A DNA stretch of 8,112 nucleotides. Origin: Pseudomonadota bacterium (GTDB lineage: Bacteria; Pseudomonadota; Alphaproteobacteria; Rhizobiales; Beijerinckiaceae). The position numbers and the translations under genes were made by a program. The stretch covers positions 1 through 8,112 of the forward strand of contig JAKANG010000039.1 of NCBI GenBank assembly GCA_021812505.1, in the 5' to 3' direction. Below the pieces are notes generated by a model. It saw nothing but the letters and a program-made list of their open reading frames with translations, did no database searches and was not told where the DNA came from. Positions 1 to 6,512 of this stretch are shown here, piece after piece (within the stretch, counting starts at the first letter, position 1; every line of letters starts with the position of its first letter).

Positions 1-34
1 TGGGCGCTTCGCCGCGCGTCGAGAGATAGGCCAC
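1..34 (-). CDS. thrC: Threonine synthase, N-terminal fragment (runs off left edge)
   Basis: Only the first eleven codons are in the window. From a GTG start at 34-32 they read MAYLSTRGEAP. The Y-(L/I/V)-S-T-R-G-x-A-P opening is typical of alphaproteobacterial threonine synthase, the PLP enzyme that converts O-phosphohomoserine to threonine. A purine-rich GGAAA (45-41) lies six bases before the GTG, a reasonable ribosome binding site. The gap to the purK stop is 29 bases with no terminator, so co-transcription with purEK is likely. No ATG lies in this frame between the purK stop and this point. The identification rests on a short N-terminal signature from memory of the family, so it is probable rather than certain. 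Confidence 0.68.
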   Translation of the reverse strand, partial: MAYLSTRGEAP

Positions 35-63
35 TTTGATTTTCCGATGGGATTTGCGGCCTT

Positions 64-1194
64 TTAGCGCGTCAGATCGTCCTCGTCACGTTCCGCGCCG
101 CCAAATTCCGCGTTCTTCATGATCGTGACATGGCCCATCTTGCGTCCTGGGCGGGCTTCCGACTTGCCATAGAGATGCAGGCAGGCGCCGGGAACGCCCA
201 GGAATTCACGCCAGCGCAGGATGTCATCGCCGATCAGGTTGATCATCTCGACCGGGCCGTGGGCGCGGGCGACGCCGAGCGGGAAGCCGCAGATCGCGCG
301 GACATGCTGCTCGAACTGGGAGGTGACGGAGCCATCGAGCGTCCAATGGCCGGAATTGTGAACCCGCGGCGCGATCTCGTTGACCAGAAGCCGCTTGCCC
401 GTCGGCGTCGAGACGAGGAACATCTCGACCGCAAGCACGCCGACATAGTCGAGCGCCTCGGCGATCCGTTTGGCCTTGTCGCGCGCCCGCGCCCGCAGGT
501 CGGCGTCGATCCCGGCGGGAACGGTCGTGGTGGCGAGGATATGGTGCTCGTGGGTGTTGAGCCCGACGTCCCAGGCGACGAAATCGCCATCGAGGCCGCG
601 CGCCGCCACCACCGAAACCTCGCTGAGGAAGGGCACGAAGCCTTCGAGAATACACGGAGGCCCTCCAAGCGACCGGAAGGCCACGGCGAGGTCCGACCCT
701 TCGCGGATCAGGGCCTGGCCCTTGCCGTCATAGCCGAAGCGCCGGGTCTTCAGGATCGACGGGCGGCCGATCTGGGCGACGGCCCGCGCCAGGGCGCCGG
801 CGTCGTCGACCTGGGCGAAGGGCGCGACCTCGATGCCGAGGCTCGCGACGAAATTCTTTTCGACCAGCCGGTCCTGGGTCAGGGCGAGGACGGCGGGCGA
901 GGGGCGCACCGGCTTGATCGCGTCCAGGAATTCGGCCGATTGCGCCGGGATGTTCTCGAATTCATAGGTGATGACGTCGACGGCCTGGGCGAAGCGCGCA
1001 AGCGCCTCCTGATCGTCGTAGCGCGCGACCGTCGCCGCGGCGGCGATCTCGATCGCCGGGTCGTCCTGGCGGTCGGTATAGACATGGCAGGACAGGCCGA
1101 GGCGCGCCGCGGCGAGCGCGAGCATCCGGCCGAGCTGGCCGCCGCCGACGATGCCGATGCGCGCGCCGGGCGCCAGTCGCGTTTCAGTCGTCAT
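64..1194 (-). CDS. purK: N5-carboxyaminoimidazole ribonucleotide synthetase (PurK)
   Basis: PurK uses ATP and bicarbonate to turn AIR into N5-CAIR, which PurE then rearranges to CAIR in purine synthesis. The 376-residue product shows the family layout: an N-terminal fold with GGGQLGRM (17-24), YEFENIP (77-83), then an ATP-grasp domain with the lysine- and glycine-rich ATP loop [10 protein letters not shown] (151-160) and the metal/ATP-binding [14 protein letters not shown] (272-285), and a C-terminal domain with INLIG (318-322). E. coli PurK is slightly shorter (about 355). I place the start at ATG 1194-1192, giving [10 protein letters not shown]; this overlaps the end of purE by 11 bases, implying translational coupling. 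The frame stays open 21 codons further upstream, but that part lies inside purE and is Arg/Ser-rich shadow sequence. No domain is missing and it looks fully functional. Confidence 0.96.
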   Translation of the reverse strand: MTTETRLAPGARIGIVGGGQLGRMLALAAARLGLSCHVYTDRQDDPAIEIAAAATVARYDDQEALARFAQAVDVITYEFENIPAQSAEFLDAIKPVRPSPAVLALTQDRLVEKNFVASLGIEVAPFAQVDDAGALARAVAQIGRPSILKTRRFGYDGKGQALIREGSDLAVAFRSLGGPPCILEGFVPFLSEVSVVAARGLDGDFVAWDVGLNTHEHHILATTTVPAGIDADLRARARDKAKRIAEALDYVGVLAVEMFLVSTPTGKRLLVNEIAPRVHNSGHWTLDGSVTSQFEQHVRAICGFPLGVARAHGPVEMINLIGDDILRWREFLGVPGACLHLYGKSEARPGRKMGHVTIMKNAEFGGAERDEDDLTR

Positions 1195-1681
1195 GTTTGG
1201 GCCGCTCCGCGACCGTCGAGGTCTGTTTCTCGCGCCAGTCGTCGAGCCGCGCCGCAAGCGCGTCGTCGTTCAGGGCGAGGATCGAAGCGGCGAGCAAGGC
1301 GGCGTTGATCGCCCCGGCCTTGCCGATCGCCAGCGTGCCGACCGGCACGCCGCCCGGCATCTGAACGATGGAATAGAGCGAGTCCACGCCCGACAGCGCC
1401 TTGGATTCGACCGGCACGCCCAGGACCGGCAAGGGCGTCATGGCGGCGGTCATGCCCGGCAGATGCGCGGCGCCGCCGGCGCCGGCGATGATCACCTTGA
1501 ACCCGGCGTCGCGCGCGCCCTTGGCGAAAGCCACGAGCCGATCCGGCGTGCGGTGGGCCGAGACGATGCGGACGTCGGCCTTGACCCCGAGGGAATCGAG
1601 GGTTTCGCGGGCGTGGCGCATGGTTGTCCAGTCGGACTGGCTGCCCATGATGATCGCGACGGGAGGTTGGGTGTTCGGCAC
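1184..1681 (-). CDS. purE: N5-carboxyaminoimidazole ribonucleotide mutase (PurE, class I)
   Basis: PurE moves the carboxylate of N5-CAIR to C4 of the imidazole, giving CAIR. The 165-residue length matches class I PurE (E. coli 169). The substrate loop MGSQSD (12-17), the catalytic SAHRTP with His43, [11 protein letters not shown] (67-77) and PVLGVPV (85-91) are all present. Presence of purK immediately downstream supports the class I, N5-CAIR-dependent enzyme rather than the class II CO2-using form. The start is GTG at 1681-1679; the frame is closed by a stop at 1720-1718 and there is no other start between, so the rare start codon is well supported. The Shine-Dalgarno is weak. The protein has no N-terminal extension. 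It leads the purE-purK-(thrC) run, 124 bases downstream of a DUF465 gene. Confidence 0.96.
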   Translation of the reverse strand: MPNTQPPVAIIMGSQSDWTTMRHARETLDSLGVKADVRIVSAHRTPDRLVAFAKGARDAGFKVIIAGAGGAAHLPGMTAAMTPLPVLGVPVESKALSGVDSLYSIVQMPGGVPVGTLAIGKAGAINAALLAASILALNDDALAARLDDWREKQTSTVAERPKHDD

Positions 1682-1740
1682 TTGGTTTCGGACCCGGACG
1701 GAAGGAAGGCGACGTGTCTAAACAAGCGCGCGCAAAAGGG

Positions 1741-1790
1741 AAAGCGGGTTTTTGCCGAAAAATGCGGCTTTTCCGCGAAAAGCGGGAATT
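1741..1790. repeat. AT-rich block of overlapping small hairpins upstream of purE
   Basis: Within the 124-base gap between the DUF465 stop and the purE start, an A/T-tract-rich stretch carries three mutually exclusive 4-bp stems: GCCG 1754-1757 with CGGC 1765-1768; GCGG 1764-1767 with CCGC 1773-1776; and CCGC 1773-1776 with GCGG 1782-1785. The loops are runs of A or T. This differs sharply from the surrounding GC-rich sequence. It could be a weak terminator for the DUF465 gene, part of the purE leader, or a dispersed palindromic repeat. No known riboswitch is recognised here. Confidence 0.4.
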
Positions 1791-1805
1791 GGGCGCGCTC
1801 CCCGG

Positions 1806-2024
1806 TCAGGCGATGATGTCCGGCGTGAGCGTGTCTTCGAGGAAGGTGATCCGGTCGCGCAGCATCAGCTTGCGCTTCTTGAGCCGCTGCAGTTGCAGGC
1901 GGTCGTTGGCCCCGACCGATGTGAGCGACTCGATCGCCGTGTCGAGATCGCGGTGCTCTTGTCGTAAACGCTCGACTTCGATGACGAATTCGGCCCGTTC
2001 TTCTTCGCTCAGTTCTCTGGTCAT
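1806..2024 (-). CDS. DUF465 / YdcH-family small coiled-coil protein
   Basis: A 72-residue acidic and basic helical protein. The C-terminal half carries the DUF465 signature: LRQEHRDLDTAI (27-38) followed by LQLQRLKKRKLMLRDRI (52-68). The pattern of an H-x-x-L-D segment, a short turn, and a Leu/Lys-rich helix predicts a small helical hairpin or coiled coil. The family is widespread in Proteobacteria and its function is not established. I choose ATG 2024-2022 (MTRELSEEER). The frame is open to 2171, but that extension runs through a good promoter (2074-2102) and is Ala/Pro-rich without family similarity. An in-frame ATG at 2063 would leave almost no leader. The Shine-Dalgarno is weak. It is divergent from a second DUF465 gene at 2320. 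Confidence 0.85.
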   Translation of the reverse strand: MTRELSEEERAEFVIEVERLRQEHRDLDTAIESLTSVGANDRLQLQRLKKRKLMLRDRITFLEDTLTPDIIA

Positions 2025-2073
2025 CGAAAACCGCTGCTGGCCATCTCGCGCGCAATCGCGCATTGCGACCCGG

Positions 2074-2102
2074 ATTATGGGCGCGAGAGGCGCCAAGGGC
2101 AA
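2074..2102 (-). promoter_or_regulatory. Sigma-70-like promoter for the minus-strand DUF465 gene
   Basis: Read on the minus strand, TTGCCC (2102-2097) and CATAAT (2079-2074) are separated by exactly 17 bases. They match the -35 consensus at 4 of 6 and the -10 consensus at 5 of 6 positions. Transcription would begin near 2067, giving a leader of about 43 bases before the ATG at 2024. This also argues against the longer open frame reaching 2171. Confidence 0.45.
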
Positions 2103-2260
2103 GGCCAAGATGAGGGCGGCGGAGTCTTTGCCTCGGGCGATTCCGCGCAGCGCCTTGACCTCGGGCGCCATTGATAGAATTGGACATTTCCGATCGGTTG
2201 CGGGCTCGCCCGTCGGTGACGCGGCGGCTATTCAGGGCGGTCGCGGAAAAAGATTCTCTC

Positions 2261-2288
2261 TTGCGCCTTCGCGTGGTCGTGTCACAAT
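2261..2288 (+). promoter_or_regulatory. Possible weak promoter for the plus-strand DUF465 gene
   Basis: TTGCGC (2261-2266) and CACAAT (2283-2288) are spaced by 16 bases, each 4 of 6 to the sigma-70 consensus. A start near 2295 would leave a leader of about 25 bases carrying the AGGAG site. The remainder of the 295-base divergent region (2025-2319) shows no gene or RNA that I can recognise. An isolated TAGAAT at 2175-2180 lacks a well-spaced -35. Confidence 0.28.
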
Positions 2289-2319
2289 CCTGTCGTTCAA
2301 GCATCGATAGGAGTTGCGC

Positions 2320-2508
2320 ATGTCCTTGCAAAGCCATCTCGCCGAACTCGAACGCCGCCACATGGCGCTTCAACGGGAGATCGAGAAGGAAGAGCTCCAC
2401 CCTGCGGTCGACGAGCTCAAGCTGCATGAACTCAAGCGACGCAAGCTGGTGCTGAAGGACGAAATTTCGAAGCTGCGGCAAGCCGCCGACAAGGAAATGG
2501 TTCACTGA
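2320..2508 (+). CDS. DUF465 / YdcH-family small coiled-coil protein (second copy)
   Basis: A 62-residue charged helical protein starting MSLQSHLAELERRH. It ends in a helix with HELKRRKLVLKDEISKLR (37-54), the same Leu/Lys/Arg-rich C-terminal helix as the DUF465 protein at 1806-2024. There is no signal peptide or membrane segment. The start is fixed by a good Shine-Dalgarno, AGGAG at 2309-2313, six bases before ATG 2320; a TTG at 2314 overlaps that region and is less likely. A strong intrinsic terminator follows 14 bases after the stop, so the gene is probably transcribed alone. The family has no established function. The two copies are clearly related in the C-terminal helix but diverge in length and N-terminus, so they look like ancient paralogues rather than a recent duplication. 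Confidence 0.87.
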   Translation: MSLQSHLAELERRHMALQREIEKEELHPAVDELKLHELKRRKLVLKDEISKLRQAADKEMVH

Positions 2509-2522
2509 GAATTTTTTGACGG

Positions 2523-2564
2523 AAAGAAAAACCGCCGGATCGAAAGGTCCGGCGGTTTTTCTTT
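2523..2564 (+). terminator. Intrinsic terminator of the plus-strand DUF465 gene
   Basis: A perfect 17-bp stem (2523-2539 with 2548-2564) encloses an 8-base loop. The core is CCGCCGGA/TCCGGCGG, flanked by A-tract and T-tract arms, so the right arm supplies the TTTTT run (2556-2560). It lies 14 bases after the stop codon. The symmetrical A/T arms mean it could act in both directions. Confidence 0.92.
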
Positions 2565-2671
2565 GGACGGATTTCCCGGGCTGGATTTCGCGGCGCGCGG
2601 CCGTCATTAGCCGAAGGATTGAGCGCCCCATTCTGGACTTCTCGCCCTTTCCAGCGCACCTTCCGCGAAAT

Positions 2672-2690
2672 TTGCCGCGCGCAAGCGCGG
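2672..2690. promoter_or_regulatory. Nested inverted repeats just before prpE
   Basis: TTGC (2672-2675) and GCAA (2681-2684) flank a CGCGC centre, and CCGCG (2675-2679) pairs with CGCGG (2686-2690). An AT-rich AATAATAAT follows at 2691-2699 and could be a -10 region, although no -35 is well spaced. The position immediately upstream of the prpE start suits an operator or core promoter, but this is only an inference. Confidence 0.22.
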
Positions 2691-2715
2691 AATAATAATG
2701 GGAGCACGACGAAAC

Positions 2716-4620
2716 ATGGCGAGCCGCTATCAAGAAATCTACCAGGCCTGGAAAAAGGACCCGCTCGCTTTCTGGGGCGAAGCCGCCCGGGATATCGACT
2801 GGATCAAGCCGCCGCAGACTGTTTTCGACCCGAAGGCCGGCGTCTATGGCCGCTGGTTTCCCGACGGTACGCTCAATACCTGCTACAACGCCCTGGACCG
2901 CCACGTGAAGAACGGGCGCGCCGACCAGGCCGCGCTGATCTACGACAGCCCCGTGACCGGCATCAAGCGCACCTATTCCTATGCGCAACTGCTCGCCGAG
3001 GTGAACGCCCTTGCCTCCGTTCTCAAGGATTTCGGCGTCGCCAAGGGCGACCGTGTCCTTGTCTATATGCCGATGATCCCGGAAGCCGTGATCGGCGTCC
3101 TGGCCTGCGCCCGCATCGGCGCCATCCATTCCGTGGTCTTCGGCGGCTTCGCGGCCAAGGAGCTGGCGACCCGCATCAACGATTCCGAGCCGAAGGTCAT
3201 CCTCACCGCCTCCTGCGGCATCGAGCCGAACCGCGTCGTCAAATACAAGCCGCTGCTGGACGAGGCCATCAGCCTCGCCGCCGTCAAGCCCGAGAAAGTC
3301 CTGATCCTGCAGCGTCCGCAGGAAAGGGCCGAAATGATCGGCGGCCGCGATTTCGACTGGGGCGATCTGGTCGTGGCGGCGCTGGCCGAGCGGCGCACGG
3401 TCGAGCCCGAAGAAATGGCGGCGACCGACCCGCTCTATATTCTCTATACTTCCGGCACGACCGGCATCCCCAAGGGCGTCGTCCGCGACAATGGCGGCCA
3501 TGCCGTCGCTCTGTGCTGGACCATGAAGAACCTTTACGGGATCAAGCCCGGCGAAGTTTTCTGGGCGGCGTCCGACGTCGGCTGGGTCGTCGGCCATTCC
3601 TATATCCTCTATGGTCAGCTGCTCTATGGCGCGACCACCGTGGTCTATGAAGGCAAGCCCGTCGGCACGCCCGACCCCGGCGCCTTCTGGCGGATGATCG
3701 AGGAATATAATGTCGCCGCGCTGTTCACGGCGCCGACCGCCTTGCGCGCCGTGCGCAAGGAAGACCCCAACGCCGAATATCTCAAGAAATACAATGTCGC
3801 GAAGAGCATGCGCACCCTGTTCCTGGCGGGCGAGCGCGCCGATCCGGACACGGTGGCCTGGGCGGAGCAGATCCTCGGCATGCCCGTGATCGACCATTGG
3901 TGGCAGACCGAGACGGGCTGGGCCATCGCCGGCAATCCGGTTGGGCTCGGCGCCCTGCCGGTCAAGCATGGCTCGCCGACCGTGGCCATGCCCGGCTATG
4001 ACGTGCAGATCGTGGACGAGGCCGCCCATCCGGTGGGAGCGGGCAAGATGGGCTCGATCGTCGTCAAGCTGCCACTGCCTCCCGGCTGCCTGCCGACGCT
4101 GTGGAAGCAGGACGAGCGGATGAAGGAGAGCTATCTCACCGAATTCCCCGGCTGCTACAAGACGGCGGACGCCGGCTTTATCGACGAGGACGGCTATCTT
4201 TACATCATGGGCCGCACCGACGACATCATCAATGTCGCGGGCCATCGCCTCTCGACCGGCGGCATGGAGGAAGTCCTGGCCTCCCACCCCGACGTCGCCG
4301 AATGCGCGGTCATCGGCGTCAAGGACGAGCTCAAGGGCGAGCAGCCCTGCGGCTTCGTCGTGCTGAAGGCGGGCGTGACCCGTTCGCCGATCGAGATCGA
4401 GAAGGATCTGGTCAAGCTGGTGCGCGACAAGATCGGCCCGGTCGCGGCCTTCAAGATCGCGATCACCGTCAACCGCCTGCCCAAGACCCGTTCCGGCAAG
4501 ATCCTGCGCGGCACCATGAAGAAGATTGCCGACCATGACCCGTGGACCATGCCCGCGACCATCGACGATCCGGCGATCATGGACGAGATCATGGCGGCCC
4601 TTGAGAACAAGGGCTTCTGA
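2716..4620 (+). CDS. prpE: Propionyl-CoA synthetase (PrpE), AMP-forming
   Basis: An acyl-adenylate enzyme of the acetyl-CoA synthetase family, converting propionate, ATP and CoA to propionyl-CoA in the cytoplasm. The 634-residue protein has the N-terminal motif RYQEIYQAWKKDPLAFW typical of PrpE, the ATP loop YTSGTTGIPKG (244-254), WWQTETG (395-401), the hinge region GRTDDIINVAGHRLSTGGMEE (from 499), and the C-terminal PKTRSGKILRG with the adenylation lysine at K595. In this superfamily that lysine is the usual target of regulatory acetylation. I choose ATG 2716 (MASRYQ) because homologues begin there; an in-frame ATG at 2698 adds six residues. GGAG at 2700-2703 is a somewhat distant ribosome site. 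No methylcitrate-cycle genes are adjacent, so propionyl-CoA may be used elsewhere, for example via methylmalonyl-CoA. Acetate or other short acids could also be substrates. Confidence 0.93.
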   Translation: MASRYQEIYQAWKKDPLAFWGEAARDIDWIKPPQTVFDPKAGVYGRWFPDGTLNTCYNALDRHVKNGRADQAALIYDSPVTGIKRTYSYAQLLAEVNALASVLKDFGVAKGDRVLVYMPMIPEAVIGVLACARIGAIHSVVFGGFAAKELATRINDSEPKVILTASCGIEPNRVVKYKPLLDEAISLAAVKPEKVLILQRPQERAEMIGGRDFDWGDLVVAALAERRTVEPEEMAATDPLYILYTSGTTGIPKGVVRDNGGHAVALCWTMKNLYGIKPGEVFWAASDVGWVVGHSYILYGQLLYGATTVVYEGKPVGTPDPGAFWRMIEEYNVAALFTAPTALRAVRKEDPNAEYLKKYNVAKSMRTLFLAGERADPDTVAWAEQILGMPVIDHWWQTETGWAIAGNPVGLGALPVKHGSPTVAMPGYDVQIVDEAAHPVGAGKMGSIVVKLPLPPGCLPTLWKQDERMKESYLTEFPGCYKTADAGFIDEDGYLYIMGRTDDIINVAGHRLSTGGMEEVLASHPDVAECAVIGVKDELKGEQPCGFVVLKAGVTRSPIEIEKDLVKLVRDKIGPVAAFKIAITVNRLPKTRSGKILRGTMKKIADHDPWTMPATIDDPAIMDEIMAALENKGF

Positions 4621-4640
4621 GGGGGCTCAAGCGCCAAAAC

Positions 4641-4676
4641 AAAACCCCGCCGCGGGCGCCCGCGGCGGGGTTTTTT
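4641..4676. terminator. Bidirectional terminator between prpE and yebC
   Basis: CCCCGCCGCGGG (4645-4656) pairs with CCCGCGGCGGGG (4659-4670), and AAAA (4641-4644) pairs with TTTT (4671-4674) ahead of a TTTTTT run. The innermost pairs must open to form a loop. On the minus strand the exit reads TTTTGTTTT, so the same element also serves the convergent yebC. It lies about 20 bases from each stop codon. Confidence 0.9.
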
Positions 4677-4697
4677 CATGTCCGGGGCGAAGAGGGA

Positions 4698-5444
4698 TCA
4701 GCCGCCCATCTTGGCGACGAGCGCGTCGGAAATCTCGAAATTGGCGTAGACGTTCTGCACGTCGTCATTGTCTTCGAGCGAGCCGATCAGCTTCAGAATC
4801 TTTTCGCCGGCCTCGTCGTCCACCGCGATCGTGTTCTGCGGCCGCCAGATCAGCTTGGACTTCTTCGGCTCGCCGAAGGCAGCTTCCAGGGCCTTCGTGA
4901 CCTCGACCAATCCTTCCAGCGAGGTGGTGATCTCGTGGCCTTCCTCGGTGCTGGCCACATCGTCGGCGCCGGCCTCGATCGCGGCCTCCATCATGGCGTC
5001 CTCGCTGGCGACCTTGGCGTCATATTCGATCTGGCCGACATGGTCGAACATGAAGGAAACCGCGCCGGTTTCGGCGAGCGCCCCGCCGGCCTTGGTGAAA
5101 TAGGAGCGCACTTCGCCCGCCGTGCGGTTGCGGTTGTCGGTCAGGGCCTCGACGATCACGGCGACGCCGCCGGGCGCATAGCCTTCGTAGCGGACCTCGT
5201 CATAGTTCTCGCTGTCGCCGCCGGCCGCTTTCTTGATCGCGCGCTCGATATTGTCCTTGGGCATGTTTTCCGCGCGCGCTGCGAGCACGGCCATGCGCAG
5301 GCGTGGATTCATCGCCGGATCGGGCAGGCCGAGCTTCGCGGCGACGGTGATTTCGCGGGCCAGTTTGGAGAAGAGCTTGGAGCGGATCGCGTCCTGCTTG
5401 CCCTTCTTGTGCATGATGTTCTTGAACTGACTATGCCCGGCCAT
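4698..5444 (-). CDS. yebC: YebC/TACO1-family protein
   Basis: A 248-residue full-length member of the YebC/PmpR/TACO1 family. It opens with [19 protein letters not shown] and continues with [12 protein letters not shown] (21-32), [16 protein letters not shown] (58-73), [23 protein letters not shown] (from 86) and [16 protein letters not shown] (118-133), all hallmark blocks. The family was long annotated as a transcriptional regulator; more recent work on bacterial YebC and mitochondrial TACO1 points to a ribosome-associated role in relieving stalling at proline-rich stretches. The start is supported by AGGA at 5454-5451, six bases before ATG 5444. The protein is cytoplasmic, with an acidic C-terminal half. 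In many alphaproteobacteria it neighbours ruvC; here it is a single gene, convergent with prpE and divergent from a bestrophin gene. Confidence 0.96.
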   Translation of the reverse strand: MAGHSQFKNIMHKKGKQDAIRSKLFSKLAREITVAAKLGLPDPAMNPRLRMAVLAARAENMPKDNIERAIKKAAGGDSENYDEVRYEGYAPGGVAVIVEALTDNRNRTAGEVRSYFTKAGGALAETGAVSFMFDHVGQIEYDAKVASEDAMMEAAIEAGADDVASTEEGHEITTSLEGLVEVTKALEAAFGEPKKSKLIWRPQNTIAVDDEAGEKILKLIGSLEDNDDVQNVYANFEISDALVAKMGG

Positions 5445-5506
5445 CTTGGTTCCTGCTGCTGCGCCCGCGTCGCCCGCTGCGGCGGACGCGAAAAAATCGA
5501 CGGCGC

Positions 5507-5535
5507 CTTATAGACGTGCGCGCGCGCCCTGAAAA
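5507..5535 (-). promoter_or_regulatory. Candidate sigma-70 promoter of yebC
   Basis: Read on the minus strand, TTTTCA (5535-5530) and TATAAG (5512-5507) are separated by 17 bases, with 4 of 6 and 5 of 6 consensus matches. A start near 5500 would give a leader of about 55 bases. A small inverted repeat CCCT/AGGG (5527-5541) surrounds the -35. No comparably good promoter is visible for the divergent bestrophin gene within 5513-5600. Confidence 0.42.
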
Positions 5536-5600
5536 GTAGGGCTTTCCGCGCAGGCCGAACAGATTTATCCATCGGCGTCGGGAAAGATTGGAATCGCGGC

Positions 5601-6512
5601 ATGATCGTCGAGAAGCAGCTGAATGTTCCGGTCATGCTCTTCTCCGTGAAGGGCACGGTCCTGCCGCGCATCTGGCCGCATGTGCTGCTGGTGGCCCTCG
5701 TCGCCGTCGGCGTCACGGCCACGACCGGATTCTGGCCGGGGCTGCTGCCCGAAATCTCGCTCGCGCCCTTCAGCCTGATCGGCCTGGTCCTGTCCATCTT
5801 TCTCGGTTTCCGCAACAATGCCTGTTATGAGCGCTGGTGGGAGGGCCGCAAACAATGGGGCCAGGCGATCGCCCATTGCCGCGCTCTCGCCCGCGAAATT
5901 CCCGCGCTTTTGCCTGGCGATCGGCCGCGTCAGTCGCGCATCCTGCGCCGGGCCGCGGGTTTCGCGGCCGGCCTTGCGGCGCGATTGCGAGACCGCGACG
6001 AAAGCGCCGCGCTCCGCCCCTGGCTGCCCGACGCTGAATTCGAATCGTTGGCGGGCCTGCGCAACCAGCCAGGCATGGCGTTGGCGGGGATCACCCATGA
6101 CCTCGCCGAGGCTTCGCGCGCCGGCGCCCTCGACCCGATCAAGTTTCAGGTGCTTGAAGCCCATGTCGAAGGGCTGAGTGGCGTTCAGGCCGCCTGCGAG
6201 CGCATCAATGCGACGCCGACGCCTTTTTCCTATTCGCTGCTCCTGCACCGGACGAGCTGGATCTTCTGCCTGCTCGCGCCCTTCGGGCTCATCGGCGCCC
6301 TCGGCTGGTTCACGCCCTTTTTCAGCGTCCTGCTGGCCTACGCCTTTTTCGGCCTCGACGCCTTGGGCGACGAGTTGGAGGCGCCCTTCGGCCTCATGCC
6401 CAACCACCTGCCGCTCGACGCTTTTGTCCGCGCCATCGAGATCGAAATCCGGCAGGCGCTCGGCGAGCCGGCGCCCGAGCCGCTTGCGCCGGTCAACGGC
6501 CGCCTGATGTGA
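5601..6512 (+). CDS. Bestrophin-family (YneE/UPF0187) anion channel protein
   Basis: A 303-residue membrane protein of the bacterial bestrophin family, pentameric channels that pass anions or, in some bacterial members, cations. Hallmarks are LPRIW after a short N-terminal helix (21-25), a first hydrophobic segment (27-50), APFSLIGLVLSIFLGFRNN (55-73) leading into ACYERWWEGRKQWG (74-87), a central charged cytosolic part, TPTPFSYSLLLHRT (205-218), hydrophobic segments at about 219-254, and GLDALGDELEAPFG then NHLPLDAF (251-275). The neck positions L62, I66 and F70 correspond to the hydrophobic gate described in Klebsiella bestrophin (I62/I66/F70). Length matches E. coli YneE closely. ATG 5601 is chosen because it gives MIVEKQ, resembling the usual MIVRP start; the ribosome site is weak. 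Its end overlaps the convergent ymdB-like gene by 20 bases. The transported ion cannot be inferred. Confidence 0.92.
   Translation: MIVEKQLNVPVMLFSVKGTVLPRIWPHVLLVALVAVGVTATTGFWPGLLPEISLAPFSLIGLVLSIFLGFRNNACYERWWEGRKQWGQAIAHCRALAREIPALLPGDRPRQSRILRRAAGFAAGLAARLRDRDESAALRPWLPDAEFESLAGLRNQPGMALAGITHDLAEASRAGALDPIKFQVLEAHVEGLSGVQAACERINATPTPFSYSLLLHRTSWIFCLLAPFGLIGALGWFTPFFSVLLAYAFFGLDALGDELEAPFGLMPNHLPLDAFVRAIEIEIRQALGEPAPEPLAPVNGRLM

Noticed and set aside
130..1308. A 392-codon open frame on the plus strand
   Set aside because: It is the mirror of purK, with Arg/Asp/Glu-rich low-complexity composition and no motifs, whereas purK has all family motifs.
2025..2171. N-terminal extension of the minus-strand DUF465 protein to 2171
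   Set aside because: The added 49 residues are Ala/Pro/Leu-rich, unlike the family, and cross a good promoter at 2074-2102.
1714..2310. A 198-codon Ser/Arg-rich plus-strand frame over the divergent DUF465 region
   Set aside because: It is antisense to the DUF465 gene for much of its length, is very rich in Ser and Arg, has no ribosome site and resembles no family.
2619..3650. A 343-codon plus-strand frame overlapping prpE
   Set aside because: It is the +1-shifted Arg/Pro-rich reading of prpE; the prpE frame carries every conserved motif without interruption.
1492..4536. A 1014-codon open frame on the minus strand
   Set aside because: It runs antisense through prpE, a strong terminator, the plus-strand DUF465 gene and into purE in a wrong frame. 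Its composition (His/Asp/Arg/Gly-rich) is the usual shadow of a GC-rich coding gene, and no domain is recognisable.
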